This document shows, one piece after another, positions 10,972 to 11,003 of a stretch of DNA of 11,003 bases. A program made the translations under genes and the position numbers. A model generated the notes under the pieces. The model saw nothing but the letters and a program-made list of their open reading frames with translations, made no database searches and had not been told where the DNA came from. Numbering within the stretch: the first letter of the stretch is position 1; every line of letters starts with the position of its first letter. Origin of the DNA: Euryarchaeota archaeon UBA346 (GTDB lineage Archaea > Thermoplasmatota > E2 > DHVEG-1); assembly GCA_002496355.1 (NCBI GenBank), contig DAJP01000109.1, forward strand, positions 2,351 to 13,353, in the 5' to 3' direction.

Positions 10972-11003
10972 ATGCAGAAACACGCTCTTGGCCTTCTTGT
11001 CTC
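10972..11003 (+). CDS. Start of a further gene, cut by the window end
   Basis: ATG 10972 opens a frame, MQKHALGLLVS, that runs off the window. A BRE/TATA-like GAGAAAAACAAATAG (10931-10945) predicts a start near 10967-10970, as for the other leaderless genes here. Product unknown; the opening could be a signal peptide. Confidence 0.35.
   Translation, partial: MQKHALGLLV

Overview
The window reads as archaeal chromosome. It encodes an archaeal RNA-polymerase cleavage factor (TFS, two zinc ribbons) and a MobB with the C-terminal extension I associate with archaea. Promoters are archaeal in form: purine/A-rich BRE plus TATA about 25 nt before the start, several leaderless, with oligo-T terminators. 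Shine-Dalgarno sites (GGAGG, GAGGGT, a perfect GGAGGTGA) are used where a leader exists. A euryarchaeote, perhaps Thermoplasmatota-like, fits the secreted Ca-binding metalloprotease and the tandem winged-helix proteins, but the lineage is inference. There is no rRNA, tRNA, CRISPR array, transposase or phage gene.

Layout. Positions 1-800 hold a group of microproteins: a minus-strand zinc ribbon with no standard start codon (39-161), a 35-residue Lys/Arg-rich peptide (314-421) and a 45-residue zinc ribbon (547-684). They are interspersed with three direct copies of a 22-nt motif (1-22, 221-242, 468-489), two of which lie just upstream of TATA-like boxes. Next come a charged, probably disordered protein with C-terminal basic amphipathic segments (799-1443), a tandem winged-helix protein (1463-1870, minus) and a divergent gamma-class carbonic anhydrase (1999-2517). 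After these are a cold-shock protein (2528-2722, minus) and a small Cys/His protein (2789-2965, minus).

From 3158 to 9642 all convincing genes lie on the minus strand, mostly with their own promoter and terminator. They are a secreted metalloprotease with C2-like and Ca-binding segments, a second tandem winged-helix paralogue, a YgjP-like HExxH hydrolase, two paralogous secreted proteins of unknown family, a small HExxH protein, TFS overlapped by a Nudix hydrolase gene (one operon), and MobB. A divergent MFS transporter of the fosmidomycin-resistance type (9736-10929) and the start of one more gene (10972 onward) close the window.

How the genes may work together (inference). Positions 5974-8128 look like the most distinctive unit. 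It has two secreted paralogues with an identical 18-nt promoter core and similar terminators, beside a small HExxH protein whose C-terminus carries the same Val-x-Gly/Ala-Phe-Asp motif and whose promoter is overlapped by a perfect 14-bp palindrome. With the secreted protease and the YgjP-like enzyme, three different HExxH proteins lie within about 5 kb. The remaining genes are housekeeping: transcript cleavage, nucleotide hydrolysis, molybdopterin cofactor, carbonic anhydrase, cold shock and drug/solute export.
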